From the NCBI GenBank assembly GCA_011032825.1, contig JAADJZ010000002.1, forward strand, positions 186,001 to 250,000: a stretch of 64,000 nucleotides of DNA, written 5' to 3'. Both the position numbers and the translations under genes were made by a program. Every line of letters starts with the position of its first letter. Position 1 is the stretch's first letter. The DNA is from Massariosphaeria phaeospora (lineage: Eukaryota > Ascomycota > Dothideomycetes > Pleosporales). Positions 12,000-23,898 of this stretch are shown one piece after another. The notes under the pieces are model-generated. The model searched no databases and had not been told where the DNA came from. It worked only from the letters and a program-made list of their open reading frames with translations.

Positions 12000-14900
12000 C
12001 TTGGGCTGCTCCAGGGTTTGAGAAAAGGAGTGAGCTTGGGCGTGAGGGTTTCCGTGGGTCCCCTGTTGATCCGTGCATGGGCGAAAACATCGCTCATCCC
12101 AGTCGACAGTGGGCACGGATGGCAGGAAACACGGAGCCCTCTTGTCGTTTCATCGCCCTCGTGACTGTGTGGAGATCGTGATGATCCAATAATCGCGGCG
12201 CAGGCCTGGGGGGGCCCCGTCATCAGATGCCGCTCGCAGCGCGGCCAGGCGGCGCACCGCGATGCAAGGGCCTATCTCTGACATCACTGGCCTACTTATC
12301 AGCAACGACCAGCCATCCTGCCATGTATCGTCGCGCGGGTGCTTACGGCCAGGAGAGTTCGTCGGCGGCTCTAGTGCGAACGGCTCGGTGCAGCGAGGTG
12401 ATTCAGGCCAGCTCGTCAAACATAGCTCCCCTTTTCGGCAGGACTCAGGGCGCCGGGACGAGCACAGTGCGAGCAGCGAAGTGGTGCCGCGAGGCTGGCC
12501 CTAGAGCCTGAGGTGAACGAACGAACGCGTCCTCCAGCGCGGGCGATGTGTGTGGTTGGCTTCTCAGGAACCGGCAGGGATGGCCAGTCCCGTGTCGCGA
12601 CCGCAGTCTGACACAGCGACAGCCACCGGCGCGAGCCTCATCAGCGCGCCGGCGTCAAATTCTGGCCCGAGGTTGTCCAAATTCCAACTGGCAACACTTC
12701 CCTAGCACTGGTGCACTTACTCCGTACCGCTGCTCCACTCGCAGGGCGATGGCGCCCTAGCCGTCTTCTCCCGCGCTTCTCCCAGGCTTCCATTTCGTCG
12801 CGAACCCCTGGAAAATTTCAGTCTCCACCGCCAGAGTCACAACGTCTGCGCTGGCACCCGTTGGCGGTGAGTTTGACCATGGCCACGCGCAACCAGGTTC
12901 CCAGCTACGGCACACGGTACCGTCATTCTTCGGCAGCAGGAAGGGTTGCCCTGGCACTCGCTGGACGGCATGCAGGCCGGAGCGCACCCAGGCTGAAAAA
13001 TACGCATCGCCGACGACAGAGACCCGGTCAGGATTATTTTTGTCCTTCTGATTGCCTCTTTGTGCGACTCGTATCTGCCCCCTGCTGGCGACAGGACGCG
13101 TGGGCGTGCCGGGGTCGGAAGCCCCAGTAATTCGTGCAGCCTACTGGCAACGGCACCCAGCTGACGATGCCGCACGCCGCAGTCTGCTGAGAGTGCTGCT
13201 GGCACACCGGCACATCCGGGCGAGAGTCGCGGTGCGGTGGTGGGTGGTGGGCGGCATTCTGGCATTCTGGCAGGCGAGGGCGAATGGCATCTGCAACTGT
13301 ACGAAGGCTCGCGCGCAGCTGAAGCGTCGCCTCCACGTGGATGCATGGATCATCGTCGCACCTCGCCCTCTGGCGCTGTGCTCTGCGTCGCCCTTTGTTT
13401 GCCTATCCACCTATCCGCCGTTGCGCAGCTGCCTCTCCGTGCCCCTGCTTTGCTTGTCAATTCACCTCAATCAGACTTCTGCACCCCTTTCGCAGCAACT
13501 GGCGCCGTTGTTTGCCGCCCCGACGTTGGTTTGCACACGCTGTCACAGGTTGAGCGCTTGCGAGTTGCAGTGCGCATGGCTCCCTGCGTCTAATCTCTCC
13601 ATCCTCAGGGACCTGTGACGCCAAAGCTACACAGGTGCAAACAAATGGCTGCCCCTCGGCCGTTTTGCATCGCGCAATCATATGTGCTCCAGACGAGCTT
13701 CGTCTACCGGCCTTTTCTGGCCGAGCATGTCGCCGCTCCCAACTGTCAGGACCAATTTCGGATGGCGCGTCTGAGAAATTGAGAATGACTGACCCAGCAC
13801 AGTGGTTAGTGCCATGTGCCCAAAATGGCCCGCCTCTTACTCCATCATACATAGTACGTACCGAGTATGTGTCGCCGGTCACCAGACCCTGCTGCTTGCC
13901 GACACCTGCTTCGAAGCACGCAAACAACGAGTGCGGCACCAAGTTTTTGTCTTGGTAATTGCCCTGGGCAGCCGAAATGGGCAATCCATGCTGGCGACAT
14001 CTGCTCACTCCTTGCGTAGCTGAGAAGACACGGGTAGCGAAGACTGGACACGGTCTCCCACTTCGGTGAATGTCGGCGCTGGCCGTGAGAGCAAGAAGTG
14101 GCTGCATAGGCCTCGATCCGTTGCTCCGGTATGGTGGTGGGCAGCGGCCAGCCACAGTAATACGTCGGCCAGAGCTCAGCCCCAGGCCGCAGAGTGGGCG
14201 TTCGCGGAGAAGGCTGAGGTCGGCCGCATCGAGCCGTGGGTGGGCTGTCTGCTGAGACGCGAGTAAGCTCGCAGCATCGTGTTCAGGAACAGGAACAGGA
14301 ACAGGAACAGGTGCCCGTGTCCGTGCCCTGTATGCAGGTACGCGGGTAATGCGGTCCCACGACGCTATCGAGATGACGATGCAAGGCCCAACCCTCTGCT
14401 GTGGCTTGCCGAAGCCAAGCGAGCCGACCACCAGACACACGCCACAATAAACTCGCCCCGGCAAGTCCGTGAAGCCATCCAGTGCCTCATGAATGAATTG
14501 TTGCTGTGTCAGTGTGGACCGCCCAGCTTTTGTTGGCATCGTCTGCACCGAGATGAAGAGTCGCGTGCGCAAACGCACAAGGGACATCTATGGCAGGTTA
14601 AGAATCCCGCACATCTCGCCACAACCATATCCGCACGCATTCGTCAAACTAGGACCGTTGTTTGAATTGTTACTAGAAGGGCCATGTCGAAATGCGACAA
14701 CTTTACGGCACCCTGTTGCCGGCTTGGGTCCAACTGTGTACTCCGTACTTCGCCGACCATTCACCACTCCGTCCTGGGCAGCTGCGGGACCGAGAGCTCG
14801 AGTTGCTGCCCCACCACACTCATGGCGGTATCTCGGCCTGATGTCAGGTTGATGCTGGCCATAGGATGCAAGCAATTCCGAGTATGGAAATTGGTGCATT

Positions 14901-15182
14901 ACAGGAACCAGCCTCGTCAAGCACCGCACTCGTTGAGAACCGCGCTCGTCACCGATGACTTGGTATTTACAGTGCGTCCACGTGGGAAACTAAGCAGCGC
15001 TTCCAGCACCAAAGTCGTGACGGGAATCTGGAACAGTCGCTTGCTGTTGTTATTTTTGTCCACAAGACCTCGTATCTCGCCCAGTACGAGCGACGGCTTG
15101 CCTTATCCGGACCTGCGTCGGCGAGGACTTCATACAAGTGGGTCGGCAACTTTAAACTAGACAGATCGTGTTATTGCACCTA
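12000..15182. other. Gene-poor stretch, no supported gene
   Basis: About 3.2 kb with no credible protein. The longest frame (376 codons, 13457-14587 minus) has an irregular, Arg/Ser/Cys-rich composition without domains. A (CAGGAA)n-type repeat lies at 14284-14311. Confidence 0.45.
14284..14311. repeat. CAGGAA hexamer repeat
   Basis: Four and a half exact copies of CAGGAA run head to tail. They explain the artificial PVPVPVPVP run in the antisense frame. Confidence 0.9.
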
Positions 15183-16153
15183 TCAGTTATCCTCGTCATC
15201 GTCGACCTGTTCGGCTGCTTGTGTTGATACCCAGTTCTCAAGCATCTGTTGGCTTGATATTGGCGCACCACTTCCAGCTGCTGTATGTCGGGCGCCCTTG
15301 CGCTTTACCACTAGGCAGAGTATTCGCCCATATATGCTAAAACCATCGTACGACGTCCTTAATCCAAGCTTTTTCTTATCATCCTGTGCCTCGCCCTCGC
15401 CCTCGGTTAGAGCTTCGTCACCAATGTCAACTCTATTTCTCTTGCCTCGCTTTGCTGAGGGTGCTGATTCGAACTCAAACGAATCATCAGTGTCACTCGT
15501 ATCGTCGTCGACCTTTCTCCTTCTGCGTTTGCTTCGGCCAGGAATGTTGGCATGTTTACTGTCTTCGCCAGCTTCCGGAATATCATCCAGGTTGATCACC
15601 TCTTCTTCCTCTCGTATGACGATAGGTTCTGTTGAGTCATCAGGGATGATCGTGGGTTGCTCGCTGGTCCCAGTCGTCAGCCAGTTGGTGAGCTTGCCTG
15701 AATTGCTCTGAATCCGAGGCTTCTCCTTGAAGATCTTCTGTTTCGTTAGAACGGAATGTCGGGTCGATAGCTCCGTCAAGAATATCGAAACTTCAAAATC
15801 ATCTATCGTGTCCGTCAGCGGTCTGCGTAAGATGTGCAGGCGCGTTAATTAATCAGCATCGCGATTGCCCCCGGGCGAATCCTTGATTGTGAACATCACT
15901 CCAACTCACCCTCAACCACAACATCCTTGACTCCCCTTTTCTTCTCTTTTGATCCACTCTTGCCTTTCGCTCGTTCATTTTCTTCTCGCAACTTGGGTAA
16001 GACGAGTGGTCGTACAGCTTGAATGACGCGTGGAAGGGCTGGGTTATCGCGTCGCAGAAGCCATGCCTCAGCGTCCGCCGGCCGGTCGAGATAAATGCGC
16101 ACCTCTAGGACAGAGTGCTTCGTAATTCTTAGGTATCGTCTGAGTGGGGCCAT
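15183..16153 (-). CDS. Hypothetical nuclear protein with a SUMO-interacting-type motif
   Basis: Exons 15910-16153 and 15183-15802 (107-nt intron, donor GTGAGT, acceptor GATAG) join to 287 aa starting MAPLRRYLRITKHSVLEVRI. The first 70 residues look like a compact conserved domain (YLRITKHSVLEVRIYLDRP, then WLLRRDNPALPRVIQ), followed by a Lys-rich linker. The middle holds EEEEVINLDDI, the hydrophobic-plus-acidic pattern of a SUMO-interacting motif, and a bipartite basic stretch (SKRRRRK) that could be a nuclear import signal. The acidic tail ends DDDEDN. I do not recognise the family; a DNA-repair or chromatin role is only a guess from the motifs. It is head to head with Sam37, with 269 bp between starts. 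Confidence 0.65.
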
Positions 16154-16422
16154 CGCGAGTTACGCATAGCAGCTGGTATGCAATTTCGAAGTCGGCGCTG
16201 GAACAATGGAAGGTCAGTTGCGGGGCAGAATGCTGATGACTTTGGAAAGCTCGGGCGAAATGCGTGATCACGTGCCAAGATAAAGCTCGGCCCCAATCCC
16301 TGCTGGCATCTTCGAATCCAAGTCTACCACGACGCCCAGTGCATTTGCCGTTCACCCACAGAAACATGCGAAAAGGCCTCGGCTTGATGTCCATCTGATA
16401 CCCGCGAACCCCCTTTTGCGAC
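16154..16422. promoter_or_regulatory. Compact bidirectional promoter
   Basis: Only 269 bp separate the start codons of the unknown minus-strand gene (16153) and Sam37 (16423), so their promoters must overlap. No clear TATA box was seen. Confidence 0.6.
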
Positions 16423-17897
16423 ATGGGCTTGGAGCTACACGTCTGGGGTCCAGCTTTCGGACTCCCCTCGATTGATGCCGAATGCATCGCTACGATCAGC
16501 TACTTCCATCGCATCGTTCCGCGCACCCAGTGGAGCCTTGTCGCCGACTATGATACATCTCTCAGTCCTCAGCGTGCGTGTTGGATTCCTTCCTCAATGC
16601 TCGAGCTAATTCTCCCATGTAGACGAGTTTCCGCTGCTTGTGGATGGCAACATAAAACTTACTGGATTCTCAAGCATCGTCTCATACCTTCGAAACCACC
16701 GCTCAGGCGCATATGACCTAGAGTATCACCTCACACATCAGCAGCAGACCGACAAGACAGCGTAAGATCTCGCATTCGTCGCACTAGCTTCTTTCACTAA
16801 ATTTACAGAATGATAGATTCATCTCGTTCCTACGATCAACAGCAGCTCCCTTAGTCGACCTCTCCCTTTATATCTCGTCCGAAAACTACAACAGTGTTAC
16901 CTCGTCCGCCTATACTAGTATACTTCCATGGTATACAAACTATACGGTTCCTCCGGCGCGTCGGGTAATGGCCAGGGCACGGACAGCGCATCTAGGCCTC
17001 AGTAGCTTAGATGTTACTACCGCCGTAGAAGAATCGCGTGGCCCCGGCAGCGGTACCGCTTCATCGGAATTTAAATCTGCCAAAAAGCTTGCAGGGGTAA
17101 CGGCAGATAACCAGACAAACCAGCCAGCGCCTCTCAACATGGGCCGTGGAAAGGGCATCGGAGGCCTACTGGGGTCGCCTATGTACGCTGCGCGCTTCAA
17201 ATTGGACGCCTTGTCAAAAGAACTCCTAGAACCTTTGGCAGACCTCCTGGGGAAGACAGACTATCTTCTTGAAGGTGACAAGCCATCAAGTCTAGACTGC
17301 CTAGCTTTCGGTTACCTATCGCTGATGTTCTATCCAGCTGTGCCTCAAGCGTGGCTCAAGGAGACTATTCAGACCAAATACCCTCGCATCCTCAGATATG
17401 TGCGGCGCCTACGAGACGAGTTTGGTGGAGAGGAGACTAACCCCGCACAAGTCTGGGCCATCTCAGTCAGTGATGGAGTAGCAACAGATGTGTCTCATGA
17501 CCCACACGCTACGGTCCTACCATGGACATCTCGGCCACCACAGACAGTACTATCCAAAGGTCTACATGGGACGCGGGAGATTATGGGTACCCTCCCGGGC
17601 ATTTCATCGACACTGCGACCAGGCGTTATCATTCAAGCCGAGCCTCTAAGCTCAGTCAAGCAGAGTTCCTCGGCACTACCCTCTACTGTATTCGTCAATG
17701 TTTTGTTCACTTGCTCGGCTGTCATCACGGCAAGTCTAGCTGGACTTGCCATCCATCACCGGCGATCTCCACGAGAAGGAGATCTTATATTCTGGGCTCT
17801 GCGACCCAATTTAGGGATACAGGGCCTCGAAGAGGCCAGCAGTATCCTCAGCGCATTGGCGAACCAGATTCCAAGAGACGCGATCGGCTCATGGTAA
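16423..17897 (+). CDS. sam37: Sam37/metaxin-like mitochondrial outer-membrane sorting component
   Basis: Exons 16423-16573, 16623-16761 and 16817-17897 give 456 aa. Sam37 (Tom37/metaxin) is a cytosol-facing subunit of the SAM complex that inserts beta-barrel proteins into the mitochondrial outer membrane. The N-terminus (MGLELHVWGPAFGLPSIDAE) is the typical thioredoxin-like metaxin start. Residues about 95-150 (RFISFLRS, LYISSENYNS, LPWYTN) match the Sam37 N-terminal domain. The C-terminal GST-like helical part reads LLGKTDYLLEGDKPSSLDCL and FGYLSLM. A hydrophobic segment (VFVNVLFTCSAVITASLAG) near the end may be the membrane anchor. The third exon needs the acceptor GATAG (ending 16816); the nearby TTACAG acceptor (ending 16808) would bring an in-frame stop. 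Confidence 0.85.
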
Positions 17898-18580
17898 CCT
17901 ATTTGGCTGCGACATAGCTTTGATTGTACGAATTATATTGGGCGGCGCCATAGATACCCGAATGACACTCTTGCTCCTTTGTCGCACCCACACGCCTTGT
18001 GCTTGTTTTCTCTTCACGCTTCTTGATACTTAGGTAGCCAGGTTGAGAGTCGCATTGGGTGTTTACCCCGACCTCTCTGGCGCTGACGATTTTGCGTCTA
18101 CACGCCTGACTGTCCTTGAGTATGGACCGTCATCCTAAGCCGTAGCCAACATCACCGACTCTAGTGTTCTCGCCTCACCAGAGGCTACTAGGTAACAGCC
18201 GGTAGACGAGTGAGCGGACGTGTCACCGTGTACAAACGTGAACAAGTCCACGCTGGGGTACATGGTTACCCGCGCGACACCTCCACGTCAAATCGATTGG
18301 CTGCTCAGGATGAACTTGCTGCAAGCGAGATGAGAATCCGGATTGGGAGGTCCAAGAATCCCAAATCGGGGATCTGCAAGTGTTTGGTGCAAGTGCTTCG
18401 CGGAAGATGACGATCCTCCGCAGAGCTTGGCGGCTCAGGGTTGACGTCATGCGGACTGCGCCATGAAAAGGTCGAGAACGCGCCCCTCGAGATCGTCGCC
18501 CTTCTCTCACACCAACCTCACGCACCCGACCGCTCAGTTTACCACTCACCCTCCTTCACTTTACCAACACCACCGCCGCC
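17898..18580. other. Intergenic; 3' end of Sam37 and promoter of the eisosome gene
   Basis: The 683-bp spacer ends in a C-rich leader (about 18530-18580) before the eisosome start codon. Nothing else was seen. Confidence 0.5.
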
Positions 18581-19989
18581 ATGCATCGAACATACAGCAT
18601 GCGCCAGTCGCGCGCCCCGACGGCGTCGCAGATTCAGAACCCGCCCCCGCCGTCCTCTACGACAAAGGCCGGTCGCTTCTTCGGAAAGACCAATCTCGGT
18701 AGGTACATCTTCTACTATTGCTACTGGATCAGAGGTACCGTACACGACAGTAGAGACCCAACTCCGTGTTGGGCGCGCTTGGCACTCGATTCGCAGACGC
18801 AAGCACGCGAAATGACGGCTCCGCGCGTCATGGTTCGAGGCTGGGCTGTGGCATCCATCTGATTTGTACCGCCATATGCGCAACTTTCACTGACTTTGTT
18901 ACGTTGCGCAGGTCACACCTTCCGCCGCAATGCCGCGGGTGCCTTCGGGCCAGATCTCGCGAAGAAGCTGTCGCAGTTGGTTAAGATGGAGAAGAACGTT
19001 ATGCGCAGTATGGAGCTGGTCAGCAGGGAGCGAATGGAAGTTGCTGTAAGCTTATGGATGGCTGCATGTCATGGAATCATAGGCTGACCACTTGCCAGCA
19101 ACAATTGTCCATCTGGGGCGAGGCGTGCGACGATGACGTCTCGGATGTCACGGACAAGCTCGGTGTTCTCATCTACGAGATCGCCGAACTTGAAGACCAG
19201 TACATCGATCGCTACGACCAGTACCGCGTCACGATCAAGAGCATTCGTAACATTGAAGCGTCGGTTCAGCCTAGTCGCGACCGTGAGTTACCCCTCCCGC
19301 GCACTACATGCGACCAATACTAAGTCTATAAAGGCAAGCAGAAGATCACGGATCAGATTGCGCAACTAAAGTACAAGGAGCCCAACTCGCCCAAGATCGT
19401 CGTTCTCGAGCAAGAACTCGTACGCGCCGAAGCCGAATCTCTTGTTGCCGAAGCACAATTGTCCAACATCACCCGTGAGAAGCTCAAGGCTGCATTCACA
19501 TACCAGTTTGATGCTATGCGCGAGCATTGTGAGAAGCTGGCCATCATCGCCGGCTTTGGCAAGCATCTACTTGAACTCGTCGACGATACCCCGGTCACGC
19601 CTGGTGAGACCAGGCAAGCTTACGACGGATATGAGGCTAGCAAAGCGTATGACAGACCTATTGCTATTCAGAGGGCTTTAGCTAACACGTTGATCAGTAT
19701 CATCCAAGACTGCGAAGACGCTCTTACCAACTGGGTACAACAGAACGCTTCCGTGAGCTCCAAGCTCTCAGTCCGCTCTCGAACGCTCTCCCAACGCCGA
19801 CGAAACCGTCACCAGGGAGAAGGTCTTGACCTCTCTGGCCAAGACCAGCCCCTCGACAACAGGGAGTCTGGTCTCTGGATCCCAGCTACCGAGCATCAAG
19901 GTAACGGTTATGAGGACGAGGAGGATGATGTCCCATCGACCATTGCTACGGAGACTCGAGGCAGGGAGGAGGAGAGGATTGCTGCATAA
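18581..19989 (+). CDS. pil1: Eisosome core component Pil1/Lsp1 (BAR-like)
   Basis: Exons 18581-18698, 18912-19045, 19099-19282, 19334-19646 and 19698-19989 give 346 aa. Pil1/Lsp1 proteins polymerise through a banana-shaped BAR-like domain under the plasma membrane to form eisosomes (furrows that organise lipids and transporters). The start MHRTYSMRQSRAPTASQ is the classic Pil1 N-terminus, followed by GRFFGKTNLGHTFRRNAAGA and a long alpha-helical core (KKLSQLVKMEKNVMRSMELV to EASKAIIQDCEDALTNWVQQ). The acidic Ser-rich tail is variable in the family. The last intron (19647-19697, 51 nt, with a gctaac branch site) keeps the frame open if retained; removing it restores the conserved SKAIIQDCEDA junction. 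The first intron (18699-18911) is unusually long at 213 nt. Confidence 0.93.
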
Positions 19990-21255
19990 ATTACCGGCTG
20001 ACAGGTAATAGCAAGCAGCTCCTCTTCTGGCGGTCCTTCTCGGCAGACGATGTATACCCCCGATGGAGCGATCTGCGGATTGGGGATGATGGACTATGAC
20101 GGATGTTTGGAGTGGGCCATCTGACGAGTGCGAATGTCTCCTTGCTCTTTCTACGATTTTTTACGCCGTGAATGTAGGAGGTGAAACGGTCTGAGGGTAG
20201 CAAACACTAGACGATCGAACAGTAATAATTCCATTTTGAAAGTATATGTGCTTGGTCTGACAAAATTGGCTATTCATTCTTGGGATGCCAGATGCTGTTG
20301 ACGGTAGGGATCCTTGCAGCTGGAGTCCACAAGAGTTTCGCATGGTTGCAGTCACACACCATTCGCCCGACCCGTCCATATAATACGTATAGTTTGTTGA
20401 GTGTTTGTCTTGCTCTTGTGGTGGACTCGCTCTATCCTACCCTCAGGAAGTCAGTTCTACTTGTCGCCACCGACCAGCGCTCCTGAGCACAACTACTATC
20501 TAGCAAGCAAGCAAAACAGATTCTGCCACAGAAGGTTAAAGGCCAGTTTCTCATATATAATATGTATACAGCTTTGGGAGAGGAAAGTGCGGATTATTCT
20601 AACTAATATCGAGACGGAAAAAAGAAGTTCTGGTCTTAGGTCTTTTTGATACATGGTACTTTTCACGTTTTTTGTTTTGTTTACCGACTGGATTGGACTG
20701 GGCTGAACAGTGTCTATCTGTCTGGTTTAGTGTAGTGTAGTGGTGTAGTGTAAATACATATAGGTAGCATGTACGCAGTAAGTAGTATGTATCAATGTGA
20801 AGAAGAAGAGAGATACGTAGAATGCAGTGTTGATAGATGGAAATAGTTCATTTGAGCGAAGATGACAGACAATTGACTGTGAGTTCGTTCTTTTACAGGA
20901 GAATTCCGCATAAACATATTTGGTTTGAGTTTCAGCGAGTCGTTATCGGATGTATGTGTGTATGTATATTGTGCATGCTTTTAAACAGTGTAGCAACTAC
21001 ATATATTTATCAGGTTCACTAAACCAAGCCTGGCAGAAACGATCAAGCGTTGTAGTAGATAGCTAAAGTAATTCCTTTTACACGGAAGATGTTATCTTGT
21101 AGGGAGAGCATTGGCAAGTTTAGCTTAGCTTAGACGGCGAAGTCCACGCATGGCGGCGGTGTAGTCCATACTGGGGTATTCATCTGCATTGATAGAAGAC
21201 ATCATCGAGTGCAGTGCAGCACGACAGGGGGTAATACATCTCCCATCAGCCAAAT
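19990..21255. other. Convergent intergenic region
   Basis: A 1.27-kb A/T-rich spacer between the converging eisosome and polymerase kappa genes holds their 3' untranslated regions. A short TAGTG-type repeat lies at about 20725-20755. No gene was seen. Confidence 0.5.
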
Positions 21256-23265
21256 TCATCCCGCTGGACGCGAGAAAAAGGCACGCCGCTTCTCACGGGT
21301 CTTCTGGTCCGAGTCAGGGGTCTCGGTCTTCGGACGGCCTCGTTTTCCTTTGCCTTTTGGTGGCATAGATTTCGTAGAGGTAGACTGTGGTTTTGGCGTG
21401 CCGTGGTCTGACGGGGTGGTTGATTTCACGGCTTCTTTGATGGTCTGGCGCGACAGGCAGAAGTCTAGGTGAGCGTTGACGGTTTTGTCGTCGGATGCTT
21501 GGGGCAGGGTGCAGATGGGACACGTCCATTTGTCGCCGTCGTTTGGGGCTGCTGCCATTGAGTTGTCTGGTTGATCGGGTTGTTTCTCTTGCTCCTGAGA
21601 GAGCTTCTCTAGCTCGTTCATCTCGTCGTTGCGTTCCTGGCGCGCGGCCTCTTCGAATTCGGCTTCGGGCCAGACCTCCCATTCGCCGCCGTCGGTCGTC
21701 TTCTTCTTGATTGTTGCCGGTTTGTTGGCACCCGTGGCGCGTTGTTGTCCGAAGAAGTCGATACCCGGTTTCTTCGTGCTGACGATATGCGTGACTCTCA
21801 GGCCCATTAGGCGCAACTTCATATTAGGAATCTCCCTCATGAGCTTTTCCAGCATGGGGAGACTGTGTTTGTACAGATCGTCAGCACGTTGTATAGCGAA
21901 CGGAGGCGTCATTTGTCGCGTATAGACTTCGTAGGTATGGAGTTTGATCTTGATGCATAGTGTTCGGCCTTTGAACTCTGTACGCTTGAGATCACCCTCT
22001 AGTTCTTCAGCTACGCTACGAAGCTTCTCACGTAGAGCATCAGGCGAGCCCATTTCTCGGAAAGTAGATTCAGTGCCTACGCTCTTGCGCTCGTAGTCCT
22101 CCGCTGGCTGGATGCTAGTACGCCCTAGGCCTAAGTAGCATTGCATCAAGAATTGAAAGGCCTTTTGGCCGAATAGTCGCGACAGGTAGGCGCGGTGAGC
22201 GTAGATGTCTCCACACGTCTTGATCCCGATAGCATCCAATTCCCGCTCGAAGACTCGGCCTATACCGTTCACTTTCCTGGTAGGTAGGGCCTTCATGAAG
22301 TCCATGACTGTTGGCCTGTCGCTAGCTAAGCGGAACTGGCCATTTGGTTTGTTTATGTTGCTGCATATTTTTGCAAGCGTCGCATTCGCGGCTATGCCTG
22401 CTGAGACGGTAAGTTTGGTCCGTTCGCGGACCTCTTGCCGCAGCTGGCTCACAGCTTCGTCGGCGGTCATATGGTGCTCGTCACAATATCGGGTGAGATT
22501 CAAGTACGCTTCATCACATGAAGCGCTTTCGAACCGCGGATCATACTCTGCGAGTACTACACGAATTTCTTCTGCTTTGGCCTGGTACTTGGTGAAATTC
22601 ATAGGAACACAGATGAGCTGCGGGCAGAGCTTCATGGCAACAAAGCCAGCCATACCAGAGCGGCAGCCAAACTTGCGGGCATGGTAGTTGCAGGTTGTCA
22701 GGACGCCTTTGCCCACGGCCATCGGCACGTCGCGTAGCTCCGGCCTATCCAGCTCTTCGACGGCGGCATAGAAGGCATCACAGTCGATGTGGACGACCAC
22801 CTGGCTCAGGTCTCTGCTTAGTTCGAGTTCGGCGACGTAATCGTCCGCTCTCCGCCGCTCGGTACTGAGGTCCAGGTTCTCTAGTTCCGCCTTTCGCGCG
22901 AGGATCTTGTGGATCTTCTCCGTCAGACTCTTGTCTTTGACCTCTTCGTTGTTGAAGAACTTGCTGCCCTTGGAGGCATTGTAGATGATCTCGGAGACTT
23001 TCTGCTGGTCGACGCTATCTTGGCCGGCTTTTGTAAGGGACGGGCCGAGGAGGTGGTATTTGAGCGTATCGTGTTCGTTGGAGGGAGTCCTGGTCGGCGG
23101 TGGACGGCCTAGGGGTGCCGCAGAAGAACCGCTTTGCTGTACGTCCCCGACGACAGCCGCCGTAGGATGAAGCCCTTGGTCTGGCAGTGCAGGCGTAGAG
23201 TCGGCGTCTCGCAGCGGGCTCGGTGCATGTGTCGGAGCGTCATGTGGCCTGTCCACGGCAGTCAT
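21256..23265 (-). CDS. dinB: DNA polymerase kappa (Y-family translesion polymerase)
   Basis: A single uninterrupted frame of 669 aa. DinB/Pol kappa copies past bulky minor-groove lesions. The catalytic motif VVVHIDCDAFYAAVEE (D161, D163) and the second acidic motif SCDEAYLNLT (D251, E252) are present, as are the sugar-selecting/finger region (PMAVGKGVLTTCNYHARKFG), the KPNGQF motif, the helix-hairpin-helix region (LPTRKVNGIGR) and the little-finger domain (about 390-500). A C-terminal UBZ-type zinc finger (C582, C585, H599, C603) would bind ubiquitinated PCNA. The last 60 residues are basic and could direct nuclear import. The second motif has Cys (SCDEA) where Ile or Leu is more usual. It is divergent from the coiled-coil gene downstream of it. 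Confidence 0.95.
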   Translation of the reverse strand: MTAVDRPHDAPTHAPSPLRDADSTPALPDQGLHPTAAVVGDVQQSGSSAAPLGRPPPTRTPSNEHDTLKYHLLGPSLTKAGQDSVDQQKVSEIIYNASKGSKFFNNEEVKDKSLTEKIHKILARKAELENLDLSTERRRADDYVAELELSRDLSQVVVHIDCDAFYAAVEELDRPELRDVPMAVGKGVLTTCNYHARKFGCRSGMAGFVAMKLCPQLICVPMNFTKYQAKAEEIRVVLAEYDPRFESASCDEAYLNLTRYCDEHHMTADEAVSQLRQEVRERTKLTVSAGIAANATLAKICSNINKPNGQFRLASDRPTVMDFMKALPTRKVNGIGRVFERELDAIGIKTCGDIYAHRAYLSRLFGQKAFQFLMQCYLGLGRTSIQPAEDYERKSVGTESTFREMGSPDALREKLRSVAEELEGDLKRTEFKGRTLCIKIKLHTYEVYTRQMTPPFAIQRADDLYKHSLPMLEKLMREIPNMKLRLMGLRVTHIVSTKKPGIDFFGQQRATGANKPATIKKKTTDGGEWEVWPEAEFEEAARQERNDEMNELEKLSQEQEKQPDQPDNSMAAAPNDGDKWTCPICTLPQASDDKTVNAHLDFCLSRQTIKEAVKSTTPSDHGTPKPQSTSTKSMPPKGKGKRGRPKTETPDSDQKTREKRRAFFSRPAG

Positions 23266-23898
23266 GGCGGTTGGTATCGAAGGCGACGGAGCACTCGCTT
23301 CCAGCGGTTCATCCTATGGCGATGCTGGGTTCGGAAGGCGGGCGGGCGGGTCGGTGGCAGGCGCGCAGCCGGTGACGCTGCTGTTCATGGCGACGTGGAG
23401 GCAACGAGGCAACGCGGCAACGGGCGCATTCGCGACGAGGATGGAGGATGGAGGATGGTTGTCTAGGCGTGCAGAGCCCATTGAGCAACGAGCAACGAGC
23501 AACGAGCAACGGGATTCGCGACGCGCGGGCTGGCTGCATCCCCATGCGGCCTAGTGTGCAGCTGCAGTGGGCACAGAAATCCCCAGACTGTGCAGGGCCG
23601 CCAGCTCGAGCTCATCTCACACCTCAACAGCAGTGCCCGCCGCCCTCCACGCCTCGTCCGCCGTGCTTCTTCGACTGCAACGGCCGCCATTCGCTCTCCC
23701 ACAGCCCGTCCACCACACCAGCACCGGCTCGGCGCCTCTGTCCCATCGCCACCCGCTGCTGGACCGCGGCATCGGGCCCGTCAACACGGCGTCAACACAG
23801 ACACGTCCCGCCCAGCAACCACCCATTGCCGCCCCCTCACGGTCATGCCCGCCTTCCGCACAATCCGCACTGTCCTCTGATCCTGCACGCCGTGGACC
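23266..23898. promoter_or_regulatory. Divergent promoter region with heptamer repeat
   Basis: A 633-bp spacer between the polymerase kappa start and the next plus-strand start. It contains four exact GAGCAAC heptamers (23483-23510), a GGCGGGC cluster near 23337-23352 and a long C-rich leader (about 23580-23860). No gene is supported despite several Arg/Ala/Pro-rich frames. Confidence 0.5.
23483..23510. repeat. Heptamer tandem repeat
   Basis: GAGCAAC occurs four times head to tail. Confidence 0.9.

Noticed and set aside
11217..12116. 299-codon minus-strand frame
   Set aside because: Pro/Thr/Arg-rich composition; better coding-like segments overlap it in other frames of the same strand.
13457..14587. 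376-codon minus-strand frame
   Set aside because: Arg/Ser/Cys-rich without domains, broken by a DNA simple repeat, and starts at a non-ATG codon; looks like chance in GC-rich DNA.
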